Below the pieces are notes generated by a model. That model was not told the origin of the DNA, searched no databases, and saw only the letters and a program-made list of their open reading frames with translations. From Siphonodentalium dalli (taxonomy: Eukaryota; Mollusca; Scaphopoda; Gadilida; Siphonodentaliidae): 64,000 nt of DNA. The first letter of the stretch is position 1; every line of letters starts with the position of its first letter. This document shows positions 53,045 through 63,909 of the stretch, piece after piece. The stretch spans positions 67,107,319-67,171,318 of the forward strand of contig CP136069.1 in assembly GCA_032622095.1 (NCBI GenBank), read 5' to 3'. The position numbers and the translations under genes were made by a program.

Positions 53045-54010
53045 TTATGCCCCCGACTTGAAGTCGGCGGGTATATAGTCGACGTCTCCGTCCGTACGTA
53101 CGTACGTCCGTACAAACATTTTGCATTATTGTTCAGCAACTGCTGGGCAGATTTAGCTGATATTTGGTATGGTGATGGAGCAGCATGGGGGAACAGCTAC
53201 AGGCATAGCGCGGGTTTCGTCCACCCATTTTCACCAGAGTTATGGCCCTTTTTTTACTTAGAAAATTCAATTTATTCTGTCCGCACAAACATTTTGCATT
53301 ATTGTTCAGCAACCGCTGGGCAGATTTAGCTGATATTTGGTATGGTGATAGAGCAGCATGGGGGAACAGCTACATGCATATCGCGGGTTTCGTCCACCCA
53401 TTTTCACCAGAGTTATGGCCCTTTTTTTACTTAGAAAATTCAATTTTTTTCAATTTTTTTTGGGGTTTCCAGATGATAGCGTGAGCTTTGGTGGTACGAT
53501 TGCAAATCCCGTATTTTTGTGCATCAGTTATATGAAAATACATGTCAAGTGCGAATTTGGGTATGATCTGATGATTTTTGCCAGAGTTATGGCCCTTTTT
53601 TCAACTTAGAAAATTTCAATTTTGTCCGTCCGTACAAACATTTTGCATTATTGTTCAGCAACCGCTGGGCAGATTTAGCTGATAATTGGTATGGTGATAG
53701 AGCAGCATGGGGGAACAGCTACATGCATAGCGCGGGTTTCGTCCCCCCATTTTCACTAGAGTTATGGCCCTTTTTTTACTTAGAAAATTTAATCTTTTTC
53801 TAGTTTTTTGGGTTTCCAAATGATAGCGTGAGCTTTGGTGGTATGATTTCAAATCCCGTATTTTTTGGATCAGTTATATGACAATACATGTCAAGTGCGA
53901 ATTTGGGTATGATCTGATGATTTTTGCCAGAGTTATGGCCCTTTTTTCAACTTAGAAAATTTGAATTTTTGCTTGTTTTTGGGTTTCCGGATCGCTTGTT
54001 TTTGGGTTTC
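53045..54010 (+). repeat. Tandem block of about 180-bp units ('gagttatggccctttttt')
   Basis: It starts with a short hairpin 'cccccgacttgaagtcggcggg' like sequence and 'cgtccgtacgtacgtacgt'. 'attttgcattattgttcagc' occurs at 53117, 53290 and 53639, each followed by 'gcagatttagctgata' and 'catgggggaacagctac'. Two 'gggtttcc(a)gatgatagcgtgag' blocks intervene. ORFs here are repeat artefacts. Confidence 0.7.
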
Positions 54011-54657
54011 CGGAATTTCTAGTACGAACTTCTTTTGGAATGGTCATATAGACCTCCTCGGATATCTGCAGTTTCGTCCATGCTTAATCCGAATTGCTAC
54101 GGTTGGGGGCAAATGCCACGCGACAGCGTACCTCTTGTTTTCATTGCGTTGGGTATTGAATCTAACAGAACATGCGAATAATTTATAATTGTTTCCAATG
54201 ATATTTTCATAAATATTATGCTTTGATTGCAATGCATGTAAGGAAATAAAAAATCTATTTACTGAAATAAATACACAGAAACCATGGTCTATTCCCAATG
54301 TTGGTGTACAGCTGCATGATGAAACCTCAACAATACATGCAAATGAAAATAGCTTTTGTGTTTATTGCTTGCTTGTTTCTATTTTCAGTCGTTCATTGTT
54401 TAGATGTTATATAGTTATGTTTTTATTCAATCAAATTTTATATTTTAATTTGATTTATTTCATTATTTATTCCTATGGGATCAAAATGTTGGAAATCAGA
54501 TGTAATTGACAGTAATCGATTACATTTACTAAAGTAATTGTAATCGTAATTGATTACATTTACAACAATTAATCAGTGATCGTATTTGTAATCACGTAAA
54601 TCAAAAGTAATTGTAATCGCAATTGATTACATTGGCATGTAATCGACCACAACCCTG

Positions 54658-55420
54658 CATCAGATTGTCAATAAAAAGTGCTTTTCGTGATGTTTCTTTA
54701 AAAATTTATGGTGGATTGAATTACAATGGAGATAAATGCACCCTGTTTCGTTGCATATTCGGGAATTCAAGCGGGCTCGTTCACAAACTTGAATTCCTGA
54801 ATATCCAACTCAACAGAGTATGTTTATCACCTAACAATGGAATCATCTGCATATAAACATGTTGGTTGGTCCTGCTGATTTAGCTATGATGTTGGTGGGT
54901 TCTCCTGCACTCCGGTTTCCACACGTCATTAATGCTAATTAGTTTGACCTAATAAATAAAGGGCATCATCGAAGTAACGAATGTAAAACTGGGGAAAATG
55001 ACAGATTTACCTCACAAAAGGCAAGTTTTGTGCAATGGATAAATAAAATATGTAGCTAATGTTGTTGCTTGAACTGTTTATGTCCGCTCGGGGATATGGC
55101 ATCTATTGGACTTGGTAGAGCCTCGCCCAATAGATGCTCAAATCCCCCTCACGTCCGTAAACAGTTTAAGCGATGACACTAGCTACATACATGTATTCTA
55201 TATATCTGCCTTCACACTCATGCCATATCCTCAAGACCAGTAACATATAATTGAAATATGACTATGCTCTAGATAGTCCTCCCATGGTCTGTACAGGTGA
55301 AATTTTTTTAATTTACTGAAAAATATAAGAAACAAAACACGTTTTTTTCAGCGCTATATCAATAAGTTTGTTCGGTAATCTTCTGCATAGGCATGTTTTG
55401 AGATACCTCTTACTGATAAT
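54658..55420. other. Intergenic; imperfect inverted repeat at about 55049-55193
   Basis: 'atgtagctaatgttgttgct...gaactgtttatgtccg' is partly complementary to 'cgtccgtaaacagtttaagc...actagctacat' around 'aatagatgc' / 'gcatctatt'. Otherwise no gene or repeat is recognised. Confidence 0.45.
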
Positions 55421-55423
55421 TAA

Positions 55424-55791
55424 AGTGATATGAAACTCTCCGGTAGGGTGATCAAATAGAAATGGAGAATAATCTTGTTCAAAGTAGTAATTTTTACAAA
55501 TAGTATTTCCAAATTGACAACACACACGGTCATTCTTATATATGAATTAAATGCAGTGACTCTTGATGGCGAAATCATTTTCGTTAGATTATCGCCGATA
55601 GATGCGTCCCGAATCGAGTAGTAAATATTTACAATTGAGCGTAGTTCTGACGACGTTTTCTATGGAGTGGTAAGGTTGATTTGCTTCAAATTTTGGGCGA
55701 TGTTTGTAGAATGTTACATTCCTCCAGTTTTCACAGCGCCTGAATATTAACTTATCAGTTTCACGCACCCGAACAAGTACATAACATGTCT
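55424..55791. mobile_element. Family D TTAA element (368 bp)
   Basis: TTAA at 55420-55423 and 55792-55795. Inverted copy of 5671-6037 over its whole length. The 83-codon minus ORF is not conserved in the other copy. Confidence 0.78.
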
Positions 55792-55955
55792 TTAAGTATA
55801 CATAATATTGGTGTTCGAACAAACTATGTCCATTTAACATTTCTGTTATCTATATTTTCCATGTTACTGTTATGAGTGTAAATGGCATAAATAATAATTA
55901 TATGTATCTTGGTGAAAGTTCAATTTTTAAAGATGGTCTATCTCTTCGTAAATAC

Positions 55956-56318
55956 GTTTTATATAGTTTCCGGTGTATAAAATAATATATAACAGTCAAA
56001 GACACCTGTCCGGAAACGCTTCTATCAATTAATATTGATTTATATCATTATATAATGCGATAATCAATTTGGAGACATTTTTTCGTTACTATTTTTAGAA
56101 CAGACCGTTGTGAAATGTTCAGGCGATCTCTGATAGAGATAGAGTTCTTCTGCTTGCTATGCTCCGAACATTTCCTCGAGCCGTAAAATGTCCCAAATTG
56201 ATTGTATGTATTATACCAGAAAATTTGAAATAAAATCACTATTAATTGATATAAGCGTTTCCGGGCGAGAGTCTTCAATTCATATTTATTATTTTATACC
56301 CAGGAAACTACATAAAAC
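55956..56318. mobile_element. MITE with about 31-bp TIRs and a second inner inverted repeat
   Basis: 'gttttatatagtttccggtg' is matched by the complement of 'caggaaactacataaaac'. Further in, 'ccggaaacgcttctatcaat' pairs with 'attgatataagcgtttccgg'. No target duplication defined. Confidence 0.65.
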
Positions 56319-56430
56319 TTGTTATAGGAAGAAGTAGACCAGCTTTAATTTTTGTATGTTATTCTTGATTTTTTTTATTGGGCTTTTTCAGCACATATGT
56401 ATCTTGATGGAATCTTGTATATTTTACACT

Positions 56431-56684
56431 CAAGCCTTGAAATAGCGTGCCTGTCATTTGCAGAATGAGGTCCCCAGGGGGTGAATTTAGTGATGCTACC
56501 CCGCATAGCGGGCTAGCATCACCAAATTCACCCTCTGGGGACCTCATTCTGCTTACACCTCAGCAGAATGAGGTCCCCAGAGGGTGAATTTGGTGATGCT
56601 AGCCCGCTATGCGGGGTAGCATCACTAAATTCACCCTCTGGGGACCTCATTCTGCAAATGACAGACACACTATTTCAAGGCTTG
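56431..56684. mobile_element. Short-form family A hAT MITE (254 bp), intact
   Basis: Exact 8-bp duplication 'tttacact' at 56423-56430 and 56685-56692. Two near-perfect hairpins at about 56460-56552 and 56563-56656. Best-preserved family A copy in the window. Confidence 0.92.
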
Positions 56685-56692
56685 TTTACACT

Positions 56693-57243
56693 CCATACTG
56701 TAGTTTTCTGTATTTTACACTCCATACTATAATTTCTGGTGGACTGTTTTAGTTCTTTGTTATTACTGTTCATGTTGTTTTAACTGATAATATTCCCATG
56801 GTACTCTTTTAAGGAAACAAGTGTTTCAGTTCCATTGACAAACTTTGATAAATCTATTATAGTCCCAGATTTTCGCTTAGTGTGCGAAGCGAGGGAAATT
56901 TGACTTGTTTTTATGAGATTAAAGATTTAGGTGTGGGATTTGACAGGTTTGCCATTTTCATAGAATTAATTTTAACAAATAGGCTGATTTGAAATATTAC
57001 ATTTATACACTGTATTAATGGGTTTGTCGATACGACATACGCAACCTCAAGTTCTATCCTTCCGAGGTGGCAAAAGTGCTGTATCAACAATCCCATTAAC
57101 ACAAGTGTTGTTCTGTTTTTATTACACACCACTCAGGCACATTCAGGGTTTGTTTTGTCATGTGTGATGATGCTTTTATTTTAACGAAGACAGCACATCA
57201 TGTCATAGCATCAGACAACACAGTCCTCTAAACACTACTATAA
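56693..57243. other. Intergenic, nothing recognised
   Basis: AT-rich, short ORFs only, no repeat boundary seen. Confidence 0.35.
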
Positions 57244-57497
57244 CCCTTCCATGACTGGATCTTCCTGAAATTTACGAAAACCCTATGCCAATGCATTCTC
57301 TTATATATATGAGTCTCTCATAGGGAGCCTCACATACATAAGAGAATGCATTGGCCTAACAAATTTTATCTTCACATTGTAAGCCAGTGCATTCTCTTAT
57401 ATATGCGAATCTCCCTACAGGACTCACATATATAAGAGAATGCACTGGCACACAGGATCTTTAAAGCTGCACCAGTGCAGCTCCAGTCATGAATGGG
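57244..57497. mobile_element. Family C TTAA MITE
   Basis: Right TTAA at 57498-57501; left site decayed to 'ataa'. Ends 'cccttccatgactgg' and the complement of 'cagtcatgaatggg'. Two hairpins with 'gcattctcttatatat' arms. Confidence 0.7.
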
Positions 57498-57929
57498 TTA
57501 ATAACCCATATAACTCAACATTTGCCTTGATTGATAAAACATTGTGAGTTGTCATATAAGGCGGGTATTTGATTGTCATTTGAGAGTATATTCTGCCATT
57601 GTTCATTTATACTATTATATAAAAATAAACAGAATATTCTGCAATGTCAATCTCTCTTTTAATTCATAGAGTATGTATATACAAGACAGTCAATGGCTGT
57701 AGATTGCTCACCTGACTGTAAAGACTGAGAAGACTGGGACTCTGAAGACTACCGGTACCATATTCAGTACTTATCAAATCGTGTGGCTAACAGTTTGACT
57801 GAATATAAGAATATATGCAACTTTTTGTCTGAAAACAACACATATATAAATACTTTAAATATAAAAATAATATTGTCACAAGGTCAGAAAAGATTATTGA
57901 AATGATGTCTCTAAAATACATTTATTTTT

Positions 57930-58830
57930 ATACGCCCTTTTTGAAAAAAGGTCGTATTATGTTATCAGGCTGTCCGTCCGTCTGTCCGTCCGTCTGTCTG
58001 TCCGTCCGTCCGTTAACATTTTTGGTTTCCGATCGATAACTCCAGTTTGGAGTATTTTATCTGAACCAAAGTTGGTATGTGTATTTCCCAGCTAAAGATA
58101 CAGGCCAAGTTCGAATATGGGTTCCGTCCAATTATTTTTACATGAGTTACGGCCCATTTTCGACTTAGAATTTGACCGTCTGTTAACATTTTTGGTTTCC
58201 GACCGATAACTCCAGTTTGGATTATTTGATCTGAACCAAAGTTGGTATGTGTATTTCCCAGCTAAAGATACAGGCCAAGTTCGAATATGGTTCCGTCCAA
58301 TTATTTTTACATGAGTTACGGCCCTTTTTCGACTTATAATTTGACCGTCTGTTAACATTTTTGGTTTCCGACCGATAACTCCTGTTTGGATTATTTGATC
58401 TGAACCAAAGTTGGTATGTGTATTTCCCAGCTAAAGATACAGGCCAAGTTCGAATATGGGTTCCATCCAGTTATTTTTACATGAGTTACGGCCCTTTTTC
58501 AACTTATAATTTTACCAATTTCATAACATTTTGGTTTCCGACCGATAACTCCAGTTTTGATTATTTGAGCTGAATCAAAGCTGGTATGTGTATTTCCCAG
58601 CTAAAACTACAGGCCAAGTTTGAATATAGGTTCTGTCTAATTATTTTTACATGAATTATGGCCATTTTTCGACTTAGAATTTGACCACATTTTGGCATTG
58701 AAATTAGGGGTACATGCATATCATATTTTCTTCAAATGTAAGCTCAAAGTATTATCTTATTTTGCGATAGTACAATTCGAAATGGCTAAAGGGCGTATTT
58801 TGCCACGCCCTAGCGATGCTCTTGTTAATT
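57930..58830 (+). repeat. Four tandem units of about 177 bp ('ggtttccgaccgataactcc')
   Basis: It starts with a hairpin 'tacgccctttttgaaaaaag' and a 'gtccgtccgtctgtc' tract. Units begin at about 58020, 58190, 58360 and 58530 and each ends 'acatgagttacggccc'. The block ends 'gggcgtattttgccacgccc' then 'gctcttgtt'. Same family as 53045 and 39330. Confidence 0.75.
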
Positions 58831-58884
58831 ATACGAAGGAGTTTTATTTGAGCAAGGAGTTCAATATAAACTTTTTTTTTTTTT

Positions 58885-59210
58885 AAAGTTATATCCCTGG
58901 TTCTGCCTACATATGATCCAGTGACCTCATTTGAACATATGAACCCATTCGGCCGATCGGACTTGAGAAGAAGTCGTTTTAAGAACTTTTATAGAGCGAA
59001 AGAGTTATGGCCCTGGCTTCCCAACTATTTGGCCCATTGACCTCATTTGACGAAATCTGAATGTGAACCACCTAGGGAACATCCACACCAAATATGAACC
59101 CATTCGGTCCTATGGATCAGGAGAAGAAGATGTTCAAAGAATTGTTGACGGACAGACGAGGAGTGATCAAAAAGCTCTTATACTTCGTCTCAGGTGAGCT
59201 AAAAACCAAA
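58885..59210. repeat. Dispersed repeat ending in 'caggtgagctaaaaa'
   Basis: 'tatgaacccattcgg' occurs twice (58937, 59094), with 'gagttatggccctgg' between. The end is a poly-A-like tail. Such tails are common in molluscan genomic repeats (from memory). Confidence 0.5.
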
Positions 59211-60087
59211 TAAATCAAAATACTATGGTCTCAGGCACCTCCCTCATCTATCATCGAGCTTCATAGAATATTAAATTGCAAAAACACAGGATTTCCCCAC
59301 CAATGCATGGGGGGGGGGGGGGGGGGGGGGTGGTATAACTACCGGGCTGACCATTGCAGATCTCCCACGACAGAGTGGGCTACAGCCCCCTGACCCCTCC
59401 CCTGGTGGCAGCCTTGCAAAAGGCACTTTGGAGAGTCTTCCAATGTGGTCCAACGACACTTATTTGCTTCATGACACATAAGTAATAAAGTCGGTGGGCT
59501 TCTAAAATTTTGTATCAGCCAAAAATCTAACTTCACAGGCGACAGAAACAAATATTTATCTCTGGAAATAGAATTGGTATATATCTGCTAATAACTTTGC
59601 ACAATAATCCTTTTAATATATCACAGTTGTTATAAAAAATAAACTTTTTTTCATATCTCTCCTAGTTGATAAGAAAAATGTGATTTTATGGTGTTAAATG
59701 ACATTTTACATGATTTTAGAAGTAAACATAAAGCTGTGAGATACGACATTTAGCTTTGACGATTTCTGAGGCTTTGATTTGTCTGTCACTCAGGATAAGG
59801 AGGAAACGCCCTCCTTCATTCCTCTTCAAAACAATCCAATCAGAATGATCCTTCCAGGAACGGTTTCGAAAATAGAAATGTGACATTTTAGAATTAATAA
59901 GCGATTTTGCGTGAAACTCTGAAACGACATTTAGAACACTATTATTTCCCGAAAAATGCCATTTATACTTGAAAAATTGACAAGTTATCTGAGGAATTTA
60001 TCTAATCGAACCGTAGATTCTAAATCTGCAAAAAATTTATAAAATACACTGAAATACATCATAAATTTTGTAAGTTCTTTTGTAACA
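59211..60087. other. Downstream region of the minus-strand TTC38-like gene
   Basis: G run at 59309-59330. No exon seen. The 3' UTR of the minus-strand gene should lie just left of 60088; an 'aataaa'-type signal is not unambiguous. Confidence 0.35.
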
Positions 60088-61059
60088 TCATTTCTCTTCA
60101 TCGTGATGTGAGATTGCTTTCGCTATCAACCGATCTGTCATTGGAGAGTCCTTTTTTGCTACTTTTCTCTCATTTAACAGATTTCTGAAATAAAAGGAGT
60201 AGTTTATTGAGATTAGAATGTTAAAGTGATCCAAGGCCTTCATGTGAAATAAGATAAATTTTATAAAAGTCTGTAAAACAACTGTCATCAACAAGTACAG
60301 TAATGCATTAAATAATCGAAAATAATAGTCAGAAATATGGCTTTTTGCCATTTATCGGAAAGCTCTCACAGAGCTTTCCGATGAATGACAACAAGCCATA
60401 TATCTGCCTAAATCCTGAAAAGTTACCCATAATTCTGCTGTGGTTAAGAAGTCAATTATTTAGGGCATTACTTAGTCCAAGTCTTCTCGTACTAAAACCA
60501 GCTAAGATATTGGTATGGCGAGATGCTGGATCCAGCATCTCGCCATACCAATATCTTAGCTGGTTTTAGTACGAGAAGACTTGGACTAGGCATTACTGTA
60601 AATGAAAAAATAGATAGAATTTGTTCTGATTTCCATTATTAATAACTCTCCAATAATTGACATAATGAGATATCGCATATCGTAAACCATTGTTATGTAA
60701 ACGTTACTGTTACAGTGACATTACTGATAAATGTCCAATTAATCGAAACAACACTTTTAATAATTGTGGTAAAGAGCTGTTTATTGGTAAAACAGCCAGA
60801 AAAAAAATGAGCAATATGAAAGTGTAGGTGAGAAGGTGAGCGCAACAACATGCCATAGGGGTTGCCAGGAGGCATAATATTATAAATACCAACGATGTTC
60901 CTCATCTCGTGCGATGCAAGGATTATTTTTCACTCGCCTCGAGGAGTAACTTCGTTCATCACTGAGGAAAGTTGTGTAAACCTACCTCACAAGTTTGTGG
61001 TGCTTGGCAGACGGCGACTTTATTGCAGCATGTATTAATAAGAGGTTAAACACATCTCT
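60088..61059 (-). CDS. Second TTC38-like gene, last two coding exons (partial)
   Basis: On the minus strand, exon 61059-60986 (74 nt) is followed by exon 60184-60088 (97 nt, TGA stop). Splice sites are 'ttttcag|AGAGAT', 'GTGAG|gtaggt' and 'atttcag|AAAT'. The first encodes 'RDVFNLLLIHAAIKSPS' and onward, and has the same 74-nt length and phase 2 as TTC38 exon 13. The last encodes 'NLLNERKVAKKDSPMTDRLI' then a variable tail. Identity to the plus-strand gene is about 17/25 and 18/29 residues by eye, so this is an old paralogue. Upstream exons were not found up to 64000 and presumably lie beyond the window. Both exons are intact. Confidence 0.88.
60298..60598. mobile_element. Family E MITE split by a perfect palindrome
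   Basis: TA at 60296-60297 and 60599-60600, ends 'cagtaatgca' and 'ggcattactg'. The left arm has a deletion. The right end is interrupted at 60473-60588. It lies within the last intron of the second TTC38-like gene. Confidence 0.7.
60473..60588. mobile_element. Perfect 116-bp palindrome with 9-bp target duplication
   Basis: 58-bp arms with no spacer and no mismatch, beginning 'tagtccaagtcttctcgt' and centred on 'ggatcc' (centre between 60530 and 60531). Flanked by direct repeats 'ggcattact' at 60464-60472 and 60589-60597. The duplication shows that it was inserted into the end of the family E element. No other copy in the window. Confidence 0.85.
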
Positions 61060-61106
61060 CTGAAAACAGAGAAAACAGTCTTAATTATTTAATCTTCATG
61101 TTGTCA

Positions 61107-61493
61107 TTTTCAAAATGAGGTCCCCCAGAGGGTGAATTTAGTGATGCTATCCTGCACAGCGGGCTGGTATCACCAAGTTCGCCCTCTGGGAATCTCACTC
61201 TGCTTAGGTCTCATCTTCAAGTAAGTCTCTATAGTTTCAAATTACAATATTGTTTTAGTTACTTTTTCCCTTCTATTCAGTTTCTACATCCCCTAATTTG
61301 CATAAGATAAAATGCATAATCGAGGTGACTAATGAGTGAACATCACCATCTTCAACTGGGGAACTTCAATCTGATCCTAGGTCTGCCACATATAGCAGTT
61401 GAGGCCTAAGCAGAATGAGGTTCCCAGAGGTCACTAAATTCACCCTCTGGGGGCCTCATTCTGGAAAGGACAGACACCATATTTTCAGGCTTG
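61107..61493. mobile_element. Family A MITE, left end truncated
   Basis: 'aaaatgaggtcccccagagg' through the central segment to 'caccatattttcaggcttg'. It lies about 45 bp from the exon boundary of the second TTC38-like gene. Confidence 0.6.
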
Positions 61494-61501
61494 TTGATGT
61501 A

Positions 61502-61712
61502 CAGTAATGCCCTAAGTAATTGACTCCTTAACCAGCAGAATTATGGATAACTTTTCAGGATTTAGTCAGAAATATGGCTTGTTGCCATTCATCGGAAAGC
61601 ACTCACTGAGAGCTTTCCGATGAATGGCAACAAGCCATATTTCCGACTAAATCCTGAAAAGTTACCCATAATTCTGCTGTGGTTAAGAAGTCGATTATTT
61701 AGGGCATTACTG
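61502..61712. mobile_element. Family E palindromic MITE, intact
   Basis: TA at 61500-61501 and 61713-61714; ends 'cagtaatgccctaagtaatt' and complement. Arms of about 100 bp around 'gcactcactgagagc'. Confidence 0.82.
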
Positions 61713-62057
61713 TAAACAGTATTTATTCCATATAATTCAATATGTTCAATATAAAATATGATGTATGAATAGTAGTTGTATGGAGGGGATCGGACATCAA
61801 GCACAAAGCTTATGGGCGTCGTTTCTGGTCACTTGTGAATAAGCCCACACACTGTGAGAGTGCTTACATACTAAAAATCACGAAAATTTTAGATGATCTT
61901 ATAATTTTTGTAATCTGTTGCTCAGCTACTCACAGTGTGGGCTGGATCGATAGATATATCAACACCAGATTTTTTTCGTATGAAGTAATAGAAAGAAAAG
62001 TATTGAAAGTAGATTTAGTAGAGCTGATACCCAATATAGAGGCGAGGTGGTATGGTA

Positions 62058-62269
62058 CAGTAATGCTCTAAATAATCGACTCCTTAACCACAGCAGAATT
62101 ATGGGTAACTTTTCAGGATTTAGTCGGAAATATGGCTTGTTGTCATTCATCGGAAAGCTCTCAGTAAGTGCTTTCCGATGAATAGCAACAAGCCATATTC
62201 CAACTAAATCCTGAAAAGTTACCCATAATTCTGCTGTGGTTAAGGAGTCGATTATTTAGAGCATTACTG
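62058..62269. mobile_element. Family E palindromic MITE, intact
   Basis: TA at 62056-62057 and 62270-62271; ends 'cagtaatgctctaaataatc' and complement. Arms of about 100 bp. 345 bp from the previous copy, in the same intron. Confidence 0.82.
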
Positions 62270-62474
62270 TATATCAAAAGTTTGGATGATCTTCATGTTC
62301 ATCAGACGAGAGCAAATTTGATGTCAAAAGTATGCATGATGCAATGGCCACTTCTCACAAATTAAAGTTATAATCAATACACCCATTCAGTAGATATTAT
62401 CCCTTTCTATTGATACAAAAGAATACATTGGAATTGTCTCTTATTCATCTAGAGGGGGGTTTTCAATATATTTC

Positions 62475-62595
62475 AGCCCTCATAATTGGCTACGGCAATC
62501 AGCAATGCCGAAGCAATTTGCTGATGCAAACTGGGCCAAAGCAAAGGGTTGCCGTAGCAAATTGCCGAAGCCAAACAATCTAAATTAAGAGGGCT
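62475..62595. mobile_element. 121-bp mini-element, copy 2
   Basis: Starts 'agccctcataatt', ends 'aattaagagggct'. Same length as 22160-22280. Confidence 0.6.
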
Positions 62596-63125
62596 AATAT
62601 TTATTTTTATCATATGACTCGATCATTATTTACGTTGGAAACTATGTCATAAATCAATTTCATATCAATTACTAATTCATATCACCTTCCGATAATTTGA
62701 TTGGTTTGTTGACAAAAAGTGTGTTCTGATTGGCTGAATGGCAGCCGGGAGCCGAGCCGCATCTCTGACTAAATGCAGGTCAAATTTGTGCGCGTCAATA
62801 CAGGAATCAACGCGATGCCGAAATTCTTGCAATTATAATCTTGAAATATATAGTTTTGGACATTGTTATACGATAAATAGAATATGTAATTCGTATTTAT
62901 CTAATAAACATACGATATAATGTCACAAACTGAGAACAGAATAGCGCACTATATCTTCGCGTGCATATTATTTCTGCTAGTTCACCAGGTGTAATTGGGC
63001 TTCCGGTGCAATGAAGTGACGTCACATTAACCTTTTGCTGCCGATGTCATATAGCTATTTAGTGATTTGTGTGCGTTTTGGACATCATAATCAATTTATA
63101 GGTGTCATATGATAAATAGAATATG
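62596..63125. other. Nothing recognised
   Basis: AT-rich. The repeated 'gataaatagaatatgtaatt' (62871, 63110) hints at a local duplication. No exon on either strand. Confidence 0.35.
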
Positions 63126-63245
63126 TAATTCGTGTTTCTCTCATATGATATTTATGAAACTCGTCACGAATTTTCAGAGAGGCTCGAGAAAACTGAAAAT
63201 TCTTAGACTCGTTTCATAAATATCATATGAGAGAAATACTCATTT
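63126..63245. repeat. Palindrome with about 50-bp arms
   Basis: 'tttctctcatatgatattta' and its complement 'taaatatcatatgagagaaa' face each other across 'gaaaattc'/'gaattttc' and a short loop 'gaggctcgag'. Confidence 0.7.
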
Positions 63246-63321
63246 CATATCCTCTATATATTTATATATATATATTTAGTATACAAAGAGTTGATAGTCT
63301 CTGTATTATGCACATGTGTAT

Positions 63322-63649
63322 CCAGCAAGCTTGCAGAATGAGATCCCCAGAGGGAGATTTTAGTGACGATTGAAATTGGTGATGTTCACCCATTAGTCGC
63401 CTCAATTATGCATTTTATATTCTGCAAATTAGGGAATATAGAAACTTCCCAATTAGGGAAAAAGTAACTAAAAACAATGTTAATTTGAGACTATAGATAC
63501 TTTCCAGAAGATGAGGCCTAAGCAGAATGAGGTCCCCAAGAGTGAATTTTTAGTGATTCTAGCCCACTAATTTAGTGATTCTAGCATCACTTAATTCACC
63601 CTCTGGGGACCTCATTCTGCAAATGTCAGACACAATTTATCCAGGCTTG
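63322..63649. mobile_element. Family A MITE, internally deleted
   Basis: Left 'gcagaatgagatccccagag', central segment, right hairpin with 'ttcaccctctggggacctca', end 'atccaggcttg'. Confidence 0.6.
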
Positions 63650-63674
63650 GTCTGATTTGATATTCTATCATTAA

Positions 63675-63909
63675 CCCTTCCATGGCTGGGGCTTCCTGAA
63701 ATATTGAGAAAACCCTGTGCAATACATTCTCTTATATATGAAAGTGTCCCTAAGGAAGCCTCGCATATATAAGAGAATAAATTGACCTTGTAATGCAGTG
63801 CATTCTCTTATATATCCGAGGCTTTCTATGGGAGACTATATATTAGAGAATGCACTGGCACAGGAACGTTAATGCTGCACCAGCGCAGATCCCATCATGA
63901 ACCTCAGGG
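63675..63909. mobile_element. Family C TTAA MITE
   Basis: TTAA at 63671-63674 and 63910-63913. Ends 'cccttccatggctgg' and the complement of 'catcatgaacctcaggg' (with a small insertion). Two hairpins. Confidence 0.7.

Larger units (their letters stand above)
52280..54657. mobile_element. hAT-type element with TAATC-rich ends, carrying nested repeats
   Basis: 'cagggttggggtaatcagta' at 52280 and complement of 'accacaaccctg' ending 54657. Flanks 'catctgat' and 'catcagat' match at 7 of 8. 'gtaatc'/'gattac' arrays fill about 52290-52380 and 54510-54645. The interior holds a family E MITE and a tandem repeat block. No transposase. Confidence 0.75.
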
